Below are positions 34,325 through 43,239 of a stretch of 64,000 nt of DNA, piece by piece; the first letter of the stretch is position 1; each line of letters opens with the position of its first letter. The DNA lies in assembly GCA_902712845.1 (NCBI GenBank), contig LR743504.1, positions 1,338,001 to 1,402,000 of the forward strand, read 5' to 3'. Source of the stretch: Methylobacterium bullatum (GTDB lineage Bacteria > Pseudomonadota > Alphaproteobacteria > Rhizobiales > Beijerinckiaceae). The notes below the pieces were generated by a model that did no database searches, had not been told where the DNA came from, and worked only from the letters and a program-made list of their open reading frames with translations. The position numbers and the translations under genes were made by a program.

Positions 34325-35164
34325 TCAGCCTCGTCCGATCGTCGCCTCGATCTGACCGTGGGGCTCGTCGGTGGGCAGGAACACGGTGTTGGGGTTCTCC
34401 AGGCCGAACGGTGTCAGGTTGATCGGGATGTAGTGCTTGTTCGGCATGGCGAACCCGATCTCGGCGATCTCGGGAATGGCCGCCAGGACCGCCTCGCCCA
34501 TGCGGTACATGCTGTCCTGCACGCTGGCGCTGTAGGTCGTCCCGAAGACCTCGATCAGGATGTCGAGCACACGGGCATTGGTCGCCGTGTAGTCGGCGGG
34601 CGTGCTGGCCCAGGTCCAGGTGGCGTCCATGGCGGTCGCGGCGATGCGGTCGGTGGCGTCGGCCAGAGTGCGGTACGCGTCATCGACGAAGTCGGCCCAG
34701 CCCGATTGCGTGGTCTTCATGAAGGTGAAGCCCCGCAGCCCGGACTGCATCACGGCGCCGTCGCGGCTCGCCACGAGCTTGACGTAGCCCGTCCCGTTGC
34801 CGTCGAGGGTGAAGACGTGGCCGTGCGGCCGGCCGCCGATGGCCTGGCGCAGCCAGCGCGTCTCCTTGCCCTCGATCCCGATCTCCTCGACCTGCGGATA
34901 CGTGTCGAGGAAGGTCGCGGCGACGGCCTCGGCGAAGGCTTCCTTGTCGAGGGACAGGTTTTTGGCCGCGACCACGTTGACGATGTTCTTCACGCTGTCG
35001 GTGGCGACGCAGGCCCGGTTGTCACCATCGGTCCAGGCGGCATCGAAGCCGCCCTTCATCAGGACCGTGAGGGACAGTTCGCGCGGGGTGTGGTCGTCGC
35101 CGTCGCGGGTGAGGCGCATCACCCGCACGCGGCCCTTGCCGTATCTGGAGGCGATCAGGGGCAT
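34325..35164 (-). CDS. uricase (urate oxidase)
   Basis: Cofactor-free oxidation of urate to 5-hydroxyisourate. 279 residues, normal for one tandem T-fold uricase. Seen: the catalytic Lys in SRYGKGRVRVMRL near the start, the catalytic Thr in ACVATDSVKNIV, the conserved GLRGFTFMKTTQSGW in the second half, and the active-site Asn/His in FAMPNKHYIPINLTPFGLEN. ATG 35164 has GGGAG seven bases upstream; the frame extends far upstream only as a shadow of the permease gene. It follows the permease on the same strand by 41 bases. The next two enzymes of the route are fused in one gene at 36785. Confidence 0.95.
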   Translation of the reverse strand: MPLIASRYGKGRVRVMRLTRDGDDHTPRELSLTVLMKGGFDAAWTDGDNRACVATDSVKNIVNVVAAKNLSLDKEAFAEAVAATFLDTYPQVEEIGIEGKETRWLRQAIGGRPHGHVFTLDGNGTGYVKLVASRDGAVMQSGLRGFTFMKTTQSGWADFVDDAYRTLADATDRIAATAMDATWTWASTPADYTATNARVLDILIEVFGTTYSASVQDSMYRMGEAVLAAIPEIAEIGFAMPNKHYIPINLTPFGLENPNTVFLPTDEPHGQIEATIGRG

Positions 35165-35205
35165 GCTTGTCTCCCAGGAGGGGCGGTGAAGGAAGACGGC
35201 CGTCC

Positions 35206-36612
35206 TCAATGCTCGGAGGAGGCCGCCTGATGCCGGGCCGCGGCGCGGGCGGCCTCGTCGCCGGTCAGGCCGTTGAAGAACAGGTTCAGGCTCACCGCCG
35301 CGATCGCGCAGAGCAGGATTCCGGATTCGAGGAGCGGGTGCAGCGCGTGCGGCATCTGCTTGAAGAAGGCCGGGGCGACGAGGGGGATCATGCCGAAACC
35401 GACGGAGACCGCAACAACGAACAGGTTGTTGCGATTGCGGGCGAAGTCCACGGCGCCGAGGATGCGCACGCCCGTCGCGCCGACCATCCCGAACATCACC
35501 AGCCCGGCCCCGCCGAGCACGCATTGCGGCACCGCCTCGACGAGGGCCGCGAGCTTGGGGATCAGGCCGAGCCCGAGCATGATGAACCCGCCGACCACCG
35601 CCACATACCGGGTGCGCACCCCGGTGACGCCGACGAGCCCGATATTCTGTGAGAACGAGGTGTAGGGGAAGGTGTTGAAAATGCCCCCGATGATGGTGCC
35701 GAGTCCGTCGCCGCGCAGGCCCCTGGTTAGGCGCTTCTCGTCGACGGGGTCGGCGCAGATCTCGGCGAGCGCCAGGAACATGCCGGTGGATTCGATCATC
35801 ACCACGATCATCACGATGCAGAGGGTGACGATGGAGACCGGATCGAAGGTCGGGGCGCCGAACGCGAAGGGCCGCACCACGTCGAACCAGGACGCGGTGG
35901 CCACATGGCCGAGATCGACCAGCCCGAAGGCGGCGGCCACGAGCATCCCGGCGACGATGCCGATGAGCACCGAGGCGGAATTGACGAAGCCGGTGCCGTA
36001 GCGGGTGATCGCCAGGATCACGCCCAGCACGAAGGCGGCGATGGCGAGATGGAGCGGCGCCCCGTAATTCGGGTTGCCGATCCCTCCGGCGGCCCAGTTC
36101 ACGCCCACCTTCATCAGCGACACGCCGATGACCAGGATGATCGTGCCGGTCACCACGGGGGGGAACAGCGGCAGCAGCCGTCCGATGAGGGGGGCCACGA
36201 GAAACGCGAACAGGCCGGCGGCGATCACGGCGCCGTAGATGCCGGTCAGCCCGATCTCGGGATTGGTCCCCATGGCGACCATGGGCGTGACGGCGGCGAA
36301 GGTGACGCCCATCATCACCGGCATGCGCACGCCGATCCCCGGCAAGCCCCAGCTCTGCAGCAGCGTCGCGAGCCCGCATGCGAACAGGTCGGCGCTCACC
36401 AGCATCGCCACCTGATCCGGCGGGAGTTGCAGGGCACGCCCCACGATCAGCGGCACCGCGACGGCGCCGGCATACATCACCAGAACGTGCTGCAGCCCGA
36501 GCAGGCCGAGGGCGAGGGGAGGCATTTTCGCCACGGGCGGCGCTGTCGACACGGGAGGCGTGGCCGGCCCGGCGGTATCGGGATGGACGGCACTGGTCGT
36601 GGCACTGGTCAT
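35206..36612 (-). CDS. NCS2 urate/xanthine-type permease
   Basis: 468-residue nucleobase:cation symporter-2 with about 14 TM segments. Typical NCS2 features: GLLGLQHVLVMYAGAVAVPL at TM1, the TM8 region with MIESTGMFLALAEICADPVD including the substrate-binding Glu, and the motif QNIGLVGVTGVRTRYVAVVG in TM10. The ESTGMFLALAEI and GVTGVRTRYV sequences fit the xanthine/urate (UacT/XanQ, YgfU) branch better than uracil permeases. ATG 36612 is chosen; the frame runs further only as antisense. It faces the decarboxylase fusion across a 172-base shared upstream region and is co-oriented with uricase, which supports urate or xanthine as substrate. Confidence 0.92.
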   Translation of the reverse strand: MTSATTSAVHPDTAGPATPPVSTAPPVAKMPPLALGLLGLQHVLVMYAGAVAVPLIVGRALQLPPDQVAMLVSADLFACGLATLLQSWGLPGIGVRMPVMMGVTFAAVTPMVAMGTNPEIGLTGIYGAVIAAGLFAFLVAPLIGRLLPLFPPVVTGTIILVIGVSLMKVGVNWAAGGIGNPNYGAPLHLAIAAFVLGVILAITRYGTGFVNSASVLIGIVAGMLVAAAFGLVDLGHVATASWFDVVRPFAFGAPTFDPVSIVTLCIVMIVVMIESTGMFLALAEICADPVDEKRLTRGLRGDGLGTIIGGIFNTFPYTSFSQNIGLVGVTGVRTRYVAVVGGFIMLGLGLIPKLAALVEAVPQCVLGGAGLVMFGMVGATGVRILGAVDFARNRNNLFVVAVSVGFGMIPLVAPAFFKQMPHALHPLLESGILLCAIAAVSLNLFFNGLTGDEAARAAARHQAASSEH

Positions 36613-36784
36613 GGGGTCGACGCCTCCGCCGCTCCGGGCCGATCCCTCACCGGGGACGCGGTGTCGGGGGCGCAAAGCGTGTGCCACCGGGCCGGCCCGG
36701 CGATGGCGCGCATGGCCCGTTGCCTGCACCGGCGGGGCCTGCGATGGGTCGTCATCGCCTGCTTGCAACGGGGACCCAGCCGCC

Positions 36785-37681
36785 ATGGCGTCGACACTCG
36801 CAGCTCTGAACGAGGCCTCGGACGCGGAATTCGTGGGGGCGCTCGGTGCCGTGTTCGAACACGCGCCCTGGGTTGCCGAGGCGGCCCTGCCGCAGCGGCC
36901 CTTCGCCACCGTGGAGGCGCTGTTTTCCGCCATGCGCGATGCGGTCCAGGGCGCGCCGGAGGGGCGGCGTCTCGCCCTGCTCACCGGCCATCCCGAACTC
37001 GCCGGGCGCGCCGCCCGATCCGGGGCCATCGCCTCCGATTCCATCGCGGAGCAGGCCGCGGCCGGCCTCGACCGGATGTCGGAGGCGGAGTATGCCCGGT
37101 TCGAGGCGCTCAACGCGGCCTACCGCGAACAATTCGGCATCCCCTTCATCCTGTGCGTCAAGCGGCACGGTCGTGCCTCGCTGCTGAAGACCTTCGAGGC
37201 GCGGCTGGCATCCGCTCCCGAGGTGGAGCGGCGCACGGCCGAGGCCGAGGTGATGCGGATCGCCGCGATCCGCCTGAACGCCCTGGTGAGTGGCCCCGGT
37301 CCGCTCGCCACGACGGGCCGGATCTCCACCCATGTCCTCGACACCGTTCGGGGGAAGCCGGCCGCCGGGGTGGCCGTCGACCTCGTCGAGTTCGTCTCCG
37401 CGACGGAGACGGTGGTCGTCGCGCGCGCGGTGACCAACGCGGACGGTCGCACCGACATGCCCCTGATCCATGGTCGCCCCGTGCCGATCGCCACCTACGA
37501 ACTGCGCTTCGGGCTCGGCGACCACTTCCGGCGGGTCGGAGCGGGTCCTGGCCCCGCTCTCCCCGAACCGCCCTTCCTCGACATCGTGCCCCTGCGCTTC
37601 GGGGTGGGCGACCCGGAAGGCCATTATCACGTGCCGCTGGTGGCGACCCCCTGGAGCTACCAGACCTATCGCGGGAGCTGA
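36785..37681 (+). CDS. fused OHCU decarboxylase / 5-hydroxyisourate hydrolase
   Basis: 298 residues carrying the two enzymes that follow uricase, in reverse reaction order. Residues about 1-165 are 2-oxo-4-hydroxy-4-carboxy-5-ureidoimidazoline decarboxylase (UraD): TGHPELAG with catalytic H69 and Glu71, EQAAAGLD with E89, and FGIPFILCVKRHG. Residues about 174-298 are the transthyretin-like hydroxyisourate hydrolase: GRISTHVLDTVRGKPAAGVA with the catalytic His, FGLGDHFRR, and the diagnostic C-terminal YHVPLVATPWSYQTYRGS. The fusion would hand 5-hydroxyisourate through OHCU to S-allantoin. ATG 36785 is the first start with homology. The gene is divergent from the permease. Confidence 0.94.
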   Translation: MASTLAALNEASDAEFVGALGAVFEHAPWVAEAALPQRPFATVEALFSAMRDAVQGAPEGRRLALLTGHPELAGRAARSGAIASDSIAEQAAAGLDRMSEAEYARFEALNAAYREQFGIPFILCVKRHGRASLLKTFEARLASAPEVERRTAEAEVMRIAAIRLNALVSGPGPLATTGRISTHVLDTVRGKPAAGVAVDLVEFVSATETVVVARAVTNADGRTDMPLIHGRPVPIATYELRFGLGDHFRRVGAGPGPALPEPPFLDIVPLRFGVGDPEGHYHVPLVATPWSYQTYRGS

Positions 37682-37786
37682 CGCGGAACCTCTCCGACCC
37701 TGCATCGATCTTCGTCGAGCGGCCAAAGACTTGCTTCTCGTTTTACGGTTCCCTTGCTCTTCGCCTCTCCTGGAAGGTCTTCGACC

Positions 37787-38050
37787 ATGCGTATGACGAT
37801 GTCGGCCCTCGCTCTGTGCGGGCTCTTCGGGTTGACCGGCGCGGCCCTGGCCCAGGGGACCGGCGCGCCCGCCGGCCGCGACCCGGCGACGGCTCCCGGC
37901 GGGACCGAGGGTATCGCCGGCCCGCGGAACGAGCGCGAGGCGATCCGGAGCGGCGATGCCATCGCCGCGCCGCCCGGACTCGGTGTGCCGGCTCCCCCGC
38001 CCTCCGACGAGCCGAAGGCCGACCGGCCGGCGCGCCACCACAACCACTGA
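37787..38050 (+). CDS. small secreted protein with TAPGG motif (second copy)
   Basis: 87 residues from ATG 37787 with GGAAGG nine bases upstream. Signal peptide MSALALCGLFGLTGAALA, then GAPAGRDPATAPGGTEGIAG, a short charged stretch and a C-terminus of PAPPPSDEPKADRPARHHNH. It shares the ATAPGGxEG element with the gene at 33671. The His-rich tail could bind metal. Function unknown. Confidence 0.65.
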   Translation: MRMTMSALALCGLFGLTGAALAQGTGAPAGRDPATAPGGTEGIAGPRNEREAIRSGDAIAAPPGLGVPAPPPSDEPKADRPARHHNH

Positions 38051-38075
38051 TCGCAGGGACGCTCCCCTGAACGAA

Positions 38076-38110
38076 GAAGCCCCGCCGGGACGCTCCGGCG
38101 GGGCTTCTTT
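38076..38110 (+). terminator. terminator after the small secreted protein
   Basis: Thirteen-base stem GAAGCCCCGCCGG / CCGGCGGGGCTTC around GACGCT, ending in TTT; intrinsic terminator layout, also usable by the convergent importer operon. Confidence 0.8.
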
Positions 38111-38135
38111 CCATGCGATGGCGTAGAGCCCGGGG

Positions 38136-39191
38136 TTATTGGGTCAGCTTGTCGTCGATCCCCTTCACGTACCAGTTCATGCCGAGGATCATCGGGTCGG
38201 GCGCGGTCTCGCCCTCCTTCACGGCGACGCTTCCGTCCTGCTTCAGCACCGGCCCCGCAAAGGGGTGGATCTTCCCGTCGGCGATGGCCTGCTTGGTCTC
38301 CTCGGCCATGGCCTTCACGTCGTCGGGCATGTTGGTGAAGGGCGCCAGCACGACCATGCCCTCCTTGATGCCGCCCCAGGTGTCGTGGCTCTTCCAGGTT
38401 CCGTCGAGGACCGCCTTGGCCTCCGCGATCACGTAGCCGTTCCAGTCGTCGGTGATGGAGGTGAGCTGGGCCTTGGGGGCGAAGCGGTACTGGTCCGAGG
38501 ACTGGCCGAAGGCGAGCTTGCCCTGCTTCTCGGCCTCCTGGAGTGGAGCGGCCGAGTCGGTGTGCTGGGTCAGGATGTCGGCGCCCTGCGCGAGGAGCGC
38601 CTTGGCCGCCTCCGCCTCCTTGCCCGGATCGAACCAGGTGTTCACCCAGACCACCTTGATCTTGATGTTCGGGTTGACCGCCTGCGCCCCGAGCATGAAG
38701 GCGTTGATGCCGCTGACGACTTCCGGGATCGGGAAGGACGCGATGTAGCCCACCGTGCCGGATTTCGAGAGCGTGCCGGCGATCTTCCCGCAGACGTAGC
38801 GGCCTTCGTAGAAGCGGGCGGAATAGGTGGAGACGTTGTCGGAGCGCTTGTAGCCGGTGGCGTGCTCGAACTTCACCTTGGGAAACTTCCGCGCCACCTT
38901 CAGGGTCGGCTCCATGAAGCCGAAGGAGGTGGTGAAGATCAGGCCGGCGCCGGACCGGGCGAGCTTCTCGATGGAGCGCTCGCTGTCGGCCTCGGGCACA
39001 TTCTCGAGGAAGGTGGTCTCGACCTTGTCGGGCAAGGCCTCCGCCAGGGCCTTGCGGCTGAGGTCGTGCTGGTAGGAATACCCGAAATCGGCCACCGGCC
39101 CGACATAGACGAAGCCGACCTTCAGCTTGTCGGCCGCGAGCGCCGGCCAGGCGGCGAGCATCGCGCACAGAACCGCACCGCCGAGCCTCAT
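38136..39191 (-). CDS. BMP-family ABC importer substrate-binding protein (nucleoside/purine)
   Basis: 351 residues from ATG 39191 (GGAGA upstream). Signal peptide to about residue 19 (AAWPALAA), then the BMP/Med lipoprotein family fold: KVGFVYVGPVADFGYSYQHD, TTSFGFMEPTLKVARKFPKV, IASFPIPEVVSGINAFMLGA and VVWVNTWFDPGKEAEAAKAL, all typical of the simple-sugar ABC group that binds purine nucleosides or bases. There is no lipobox, so it is a free periplasmic protein, as usual in alphaproteobacteria. Last gene of the importer operon, after the two permeases. The neighbouring deaminase and uricase point to a purine ligand. Confidence 0.92.
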   Translation of the reverse strand: MRLGGAVLCAMLAAWPALAADKLKVGFVYVGPVADFGYSYQHDLSRKALAEALPDKVETTFLENVPEADSERSIEKLARSGAGLIFTTSFGFMEPTLKVARKFPKVKFEHATGYKRSDNVSTYSARFYEGRYVCGKIAGTLSKSGTVGYIASFPIPEVVSGINAFMLGAQAVNPNIKIKVVWVNTWFDPGKEAEAAKALLAQGADILTQHTDSAAPLQEAEKQGKLAFGQSSDQYRFAPKAQLTSITDDWNGYVIAEAKAVLDGTWKSHDTWGGIKEGMVVLAPFTNMPDDVKAMAEETKQAIADGKIHPFAGPVLKQDGSVAVKEGETAPDPMILGMNWYVKGIDDKLTQ

Positions 39192-39285
39192 GGATCTTCT
39201 CCGCATCGTGGACCTGCCCCGCATCGTGTCGTCCCCCTCGATCCATTGCCGCGCGCTCGTCGACGCGGTTCACCGGCTCTGTACT

Positions 39286-40212
39286 TCACCGGCTCGGCGT
39301 GAAGACCCGCCCGAGCGAGGCGGGCGCCAGCGAGCCGCCGTGGCGCTGCCCGAGGGAGAGCAAGACCAGGGCCAGGATGGTGGCGAGATAGGGCAGGGCG
39401 GAGAGGAGCTGGCCCGGCAGGCCGAGGCCGGCGGCCTGGGCGTGGAGCTGCAGCACCGTCGCCCCGCCGAACAGCAGGGCACCCGCCGCGACCCGCAGGG
39501 GCCGCCACGAGGCGAAGACCACCAGGGCGAGGGCGATCCAGCCGCGGCCCGCCGTCATCCCCGGCGACCAGAACGGCGTGTAGGCGAGCGCGAGATAGGC
39601 CCCGCCGAGCCCGGCGCAGGCGCCCCCGAACAGCACCGAGAGGAAGCGGACCTTGCGCACCTTCAGCCCGAGGGCGTGGGTCGCCACGTGGTCGTCGCCG
39701 ATGGCGCGCAGGGTCAGGCCCGCCCGCGTCCGCCACAGGAACCACGACACGGCCACCACGAGGGCGACCGCCGTATAGACGAAGGCGTCCTGGCCGAAGA
39801 CGAGCCGGCCGATTCCGGGCAGGTCCGTGAGGCCGGGGAGGGACAGGTGCGGCGCCGGATCGCGCTTCATCCCGACATAGTTCGCGCCCACCAGCCCCGA
39901 CAGGCCGAGCCCCAGGATGGTCAGCGAGAGGCCGGAGGCGACCTGGTTCGCCGCGAGCCCGACGGTGAGGATGCCGAACAGGGCGGCCAGGAGCAGGCCG
40001 GCTCCGGCCCCGCCCAGCGCCCCGAGGAAGGTCGAGCCGGTCTGCATCGCCACGGCGAAGCTGACGGCCGCGCCGAAGATCATCATCCCCTCCACGCCGA
40101 GGTTGAGCACGCCGGAGCGCTCGGCCACGAGTTCGCCGATGCCGGCGAGGATCAGGGGGGTCGCGGCCGCCAGGACCGTGACGAGGACCATCTGGACGAT
40201 GTCGAGGGTCAT
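39286..40212 (-). CDS. nucleoside ABC importer permease (NupQ/BmpD-type)
   Basis: 308-residue inner-membrane permease with about eight to nine TM segments. Signature parts: LVAERSGVLNLGVEGMMIFG at the N-terminus and LTLRAIGDDHVATHALGLKV in the loop that contacts the ATPase (EAA-like). Both are diagnostic of the second permease of BMP-type nucleoside importers. Follows the other permease by 29 bases on the same strand. Confidence 0.93.
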   Translation of the reverse strand: MTLDIVQMVLVTVLAAATPLILAGIGELVAERSGVLNLGVEGMMIFGAAVSFAVAMQTGSTFLGALGGAGAGLLLAALFGILTVGLAANQVASGLSLTILGLGLSGLVGANYVGMKRDPAPHLSLPGLTDLPGIGRLVFGQDAFVYTAVALVVAVSWFLWRTRAGLTLRAIGDDHVATHALGLKVRKVRFLSVLFGGACAGLGGAYLALAYTPFWSPGMTAGRGWIALALVVFASWRPLRVAAGALLFGGATVLQLHAQAAGLGLPGQLLSALPYLATILALVLLSLGQRHGGSLAPASLGRVFTPSR

Positions 40213-40241
40213 GATCGGCTCCGATTTCCCTCGAAATGGCT

Positions 40242-41333
40242 CTACGACGCCGTGCGGCCGGACGGGCCGCCCGGCACGAGCCGCACGTGATAGCCGGCGA
40301 ACACGTCGGCCCCGAGGACGAGGCCGAGAAGCAGGCCCTGGAAGGCGCGGGTCAGGTCGAGTGGCAGTTTCAGGTCGATCTGCGCGCCCTCGCCGCCGAT
40401 GGTGGTCAGCGCGATGACGAGGGCGGCGATCAGGATGCCCGGCGGCGAGAGCCGCCCCAGGAAGGCGACGATGATCGCGGTGAAGCCGTAGCCCGGCGAG
40501 ATCTCGGGCTGGAGCTGCCCGATCTTGCCCGCCACCTCGACGATGCCGGCCAAGCCCGCCGCGCCGCCGGAAATGGCGAAGACGGCCAGCGTCAGGCGGG
40601 CATCGGAGAAGCCGGCGAAGCGCGCCGCCCTCGGGCTCGCGCCCACGACCCGCACCTCGAACCCGAACAGGGTGCGGGCGAGCACGACGGTGGCCAGCAC
40701 CACGGCGAGGAAGGCGACCACCACGCCCGCATGCAGCGTCTCGCCCTCCATGAGGTAGGGCAGCCGCGCCGCGGGATCGAAGCCGACGCTCTGGGGGAAG
40801 TTGTAGCCGGCCGGATCGCGCAACGGGCCGCGGACCATGTAGTCGAGGAGGAGCTGGGCCACGTAGACGAGCATCAGGCTCGTGAGGATCTCGGAGACGC
40901 CGAGGCGGACCTTCAGGACGGCCGGGATCATCGCGTAGGCGGCCCCGGCGAGCGTCCCGGCGATGAGCATCGCGGGCAGGATCCAGAGCGTGAACCCACC
41001 CATGCCGTGGGTGGCGACGCCGACCCAGCCGCCGGCCAGGCCGCCGATGACGAACTGGCCCTCGGCCCCGATGTTCCAGAGGTTGGCGCGGTAGCAGAAC
41101 GCGAGACCGGTGGCGATCAGCGCCAGGGGCGCGGCCTTCAGGGCGATCTCCTGCAGCGACCAGACCTCGCTCAAGGGAGTGACGAAATAGGTGACGAAAG
41201 CCTCCCCCGGCGAGACGCCCAGGGCCGCCACGGCGAGGCCGCCGATCAGCACCGCCGCCACGAAGGCGAGCGCCGGAGAGAGGATGTCGAGCACCGGAGA
41301 GCGCCGGGTGCGGGGAACGAGGTCAAGACGCAT
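40242..41333 (-). CDS. nucleoside ABC importer permease (NupP/BmpC-type)
   Basis: 363 residues, the larger first permease of the importer. Seen: TPLSEVWSLQEIALKAAPLA, LAFCYRANLWNIGAEGQFVI (diagnostic of this permease type), VSEILTSLMLVYVAQLLLDY, and VVGASPRAARFAGFSDAR in the ATPase-contact loop. About nine to ten TM segments. It is separated from the ATPase gene upstream by 302 bases that hold palindromic repeats, unusual for an operon whose other gaps are small. Confidence 0.93.
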   Translation of the reverse strand: MRLDLVPRTRRSPVLDILSPALAFVAAVLIGGLAVAALGVSPGEAFVTYFVTPLSEVWSLQEIALKAAPLALIATGLAFCYRANLWNIGAEGQFVIGGLAGGWVGVATHGMGGFTLWILPAMLIAGTLAGAAYAMIPAVLKVRLGVSEILTSLMLVYVAQLLLDYMVRGPLRDPAGYNFPQSVGFDPAARLPYLMEGETLHAGVVVAFLAVVLATVVLARTLFGFEVRVVGASPRAARFAGFSDARLTLAVFAISGGAAGLAGIVEVAGKIGQLQPEISPGYGFTAIIVAFLGRLSPPGILIAALVIALTTIGGEGAQIDLKLPLDLTRAFQGLLLGLVLGADVFAGYHVRLVPGGPSGRTAS

Positions 41334-41635
41334 GATGCCCTCCGCGTATCGTCGGACCCGGCGCGCGGTCCCGCTGCCGCCCGAGCGGGGCCGTCCGGCG
41401 ATGGCTTTCGGGAAAGGCGCCGGTCCCCTCTCCCCGCGTGCGGGGAGAGGCCCGGTCGCACCTCGTCGTGCGGCCGGGGAGCGCAGGCGAAGCCGGAGCG
41501 GTGGTGAGGGGGCGGTTACGGATGAGGCTTCTTCGGACGAGCCCCCTCACCGTCGGCTGCCGCCTCGCTTCGGCGACGACGAGGTCGCCGAAGCCCTCTC
41601 CCCGCGTGCGGGGAGAGGGGATGCGCGGGCATCGG
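41334..41635. repeat. composite palindromic repeat inside the importer operon
   Basis: Two exact copies of a 24-base palindrome, CCTCTCCCCGCG with its complement, at 41427-41450 and 41595-41618, and between them a 25-base module (41540-41564) identical in reverse complement to 1544-1568. CTCGTCGTGCGGCC, GGTGAGGGGGC and CGTCGGCTGCCGCC lie between. The whole block sits between the ATPase stop and the first permease start, and would fold strongly in mRNA. No gene is seen. Confidence 0.75.
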
Positions 41636-43237
41636 TCAGTGAGCATGGGTCACCGCCTTTGACGCGTCCTGGGGTTCGGCCGATGCGTCTGCCGATCCGC
41701 CCATGAGCAGGCCGATGGCCTCGCGGGTCGTCTCGCCGGAGGGCACCGCCGTCGACAGCGTCCCGTCGTGCAGCACCGCGATGGAGCCGGCGATCTCGAA
41801 CAACTCGTCGAGGTCCTGGCTGATGACGAGGATCGCGGCGCCCCGCGCGGACAGATCGATCACCGCCTGCCGGATATGGGCGGCCGCCGCCGCATCGACG
41901 CCCCAGGTCGGCTGGTTGATGACGAGCACGCCGGGCTCGGCCAGGATCTCACGGCCGACCACGAATTTCTGGAGGTTGCCCCCCGACAGGGTGCCGGCGG
42001 CGGGGTCGGGCCCGGCCTTGCGCACGTCGAAGGCCTCGATCACCCGTTTGGCGAGATCGCGCGCGGCCCCGAGACGAAGCAGGCCGAAGCGGGTCAGCGG
42101 CGCGGTCGGGTAGCGCGAGAGGAGGGCGTTCTCGGAGAGGCTCATGAGCGGGGCCGCCGCGTGGCCGTTGCGCTCCTCCGGCACGAACCCCGCGCCGAGG
42201 CGCCGGCGCGCGTTGATGCCGAGCGCCCCCACGGCCGTCCCATCGATGCGCACGGAATTGGGATCCGGCGCGCGGGTCTCGCCGGACAGGGCGGCGAAGA
42301 GTTCGGCCTGGCCATTGCCGGCGATGCCCGCGATCCCGAGGATCTCGCCCCCGGAGACGGCGAGGGAGACGTCCCGCAGCGTTGTGGCGTGCAGGCCCGG
42401 AGCGGGGAGGGTGAGCCGGTCGAGGCGCAGGCGTTCCGTGCCCACCGTCCCGCCCGCGCGCCCCGTGACCTCGCGGACCGCGCTGCCCACCATCATGGCG
42501 GCGAGCGAGCGGGCCGTTTCCTCCTGGGGGTTGCAGGCCCCCACCACCTTGCCGCCGCGCAGGATGGTGGCGCGCACGCAGAGGCGGCGCACTTCGTCGA
42601 GGCGGTGCGAGATGTAGAGCAGCGCCCGGCCCTCCGCGCGCAGGCGCTCCAGCACGGAAAACAGCACCTCCGCCTCGCCGGGGGTGAGCACCGAGGTGGG
42701 CTCGTCGAGGATGACGAGGCTCGGGTCCTGGAGCAGGCAGCGGACGATCTCGATGCGCTGGCGCTCGCCCGCCGAGAGCGACCAGACCGGACGATCCGGT
42801 TCGAGGTGAAGGCCGTAATCGATGCCGAGCTTGGCGATGCGGTCGGCCAGCGCCCGGCCGGACAGGTCCTTGGGCATGACGAGGGCGATGTTCTCGGCCA
42901 CCGTCAGGTTCTCGCAGAGGGAGAAATGCTGGAAGACCATGCCGATCCCGAGCCGGCGGGCGGCTTCCGGGTTGGGCAGCTGGACGATGTCGCCCTTGTG
43001 CGTGACGACGCCCTCCGTCGGCTCCAGCAGGCCGTAGAGGATCTTCATCAGGGTCGATTTGCCGGCGCCGTTCTCCCCCAGGAGGGCGTGGATCTCGCCG
43101 GCGCGGATCTCGAGATCGACGCCGTCATTCGCCGTGAAACTGCCGAAGCGCTTGACGATGCCGTAGGCGCCGAACAGCGGGGTCGGTCCCTGCCTCGGGC
43201 GGGGCGGCGGTGCGGAGGGAGAAGGCGCGGCAGCCAT
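41636..43237 (-). CDS. nucleoside ABC importer ATPase, two ABC domains
   Basis: 533 residues with duplicated ABC domains, as in the simple-sugar/nucleoside class. First domain: Walker A GENGAGKS, Q-loop FQHFSLCENLTVAENIAL, signature LSAGERQRIEI, Walker B SLVILDEPTSVL. Second domain: degenerate Walker A IAGIAGNGQAEL, EERNGHAAAPLMSLSENALL, signature LSGGNLQKFVVGRE, then LVINQPTWGVDAAAAAHIRQ. The second-site Walker A lacks the usual GKST, typical of this family where one site is non-canonical. Start ATG 43237 lies two bases past the deaminase stop, so translation is probably coupled. Confidence 0.94.
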   Translation of the reverse strand: MAAAPSPSAPPPRPRQGPTPLFGAYGIVKRFGSFTANDGVDLEIRAGEIHALLGENGAGKSTLMKILYGLLEPTEGVVTHKGDIVQLPNPEAARRLGIGMVFQHFSLCENLTVAENIALVMPKDLSGRALADRIAKLGIDYGLHLEPDRPVWSLSAGERQRIEIVRCLLQDPSLVILDEPTSVLTPGEAEVLFSVLERLRAEGRALLYISHRLDEVRRLCVRATILRGGKVVGACNPQEETARSLAAMMVGSAVREVTGRAGGTVGTERLRLDRLTLPAPGLHATTLRDVSLAVSGGEILGIAGIAGNGQAELFAALSGETRAPDPNSVRIDGTAVGALGINARRRLGAGFVPEERNGHAAAPLMSLSENALLSRYPTAPLTRFGLLRLGAARDLAKRVIEAFDVRKAGPDPAAGTLSGGNLQKFVVGREILAEPGVLVINQPTWGVDAAAAAHIRQAVIDLSARGAAILVISQDLDELFEIAGSIAVLHDGTLSTAVPSGETTREAIGLLMGGSADASAEPQDASKAVTHAH

Positions 43238-43239
43238 CG

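Noticed and set aside
34325..36379. 684-codon frame containing uricase with a long N-terminal extension
   Set aside because: The extension is an out-of-frame reading of the permease gene; uricase begins at ATG 35164 with its own ribosome-binding site.
36560..36784. N-terminal extension of the OHCU decarboxylase fusion back to 36560
   Set aside because: Sequence upstream of 36785 is the divergent promoter region and antisense of the permease start; homology begins at ATG 36785.
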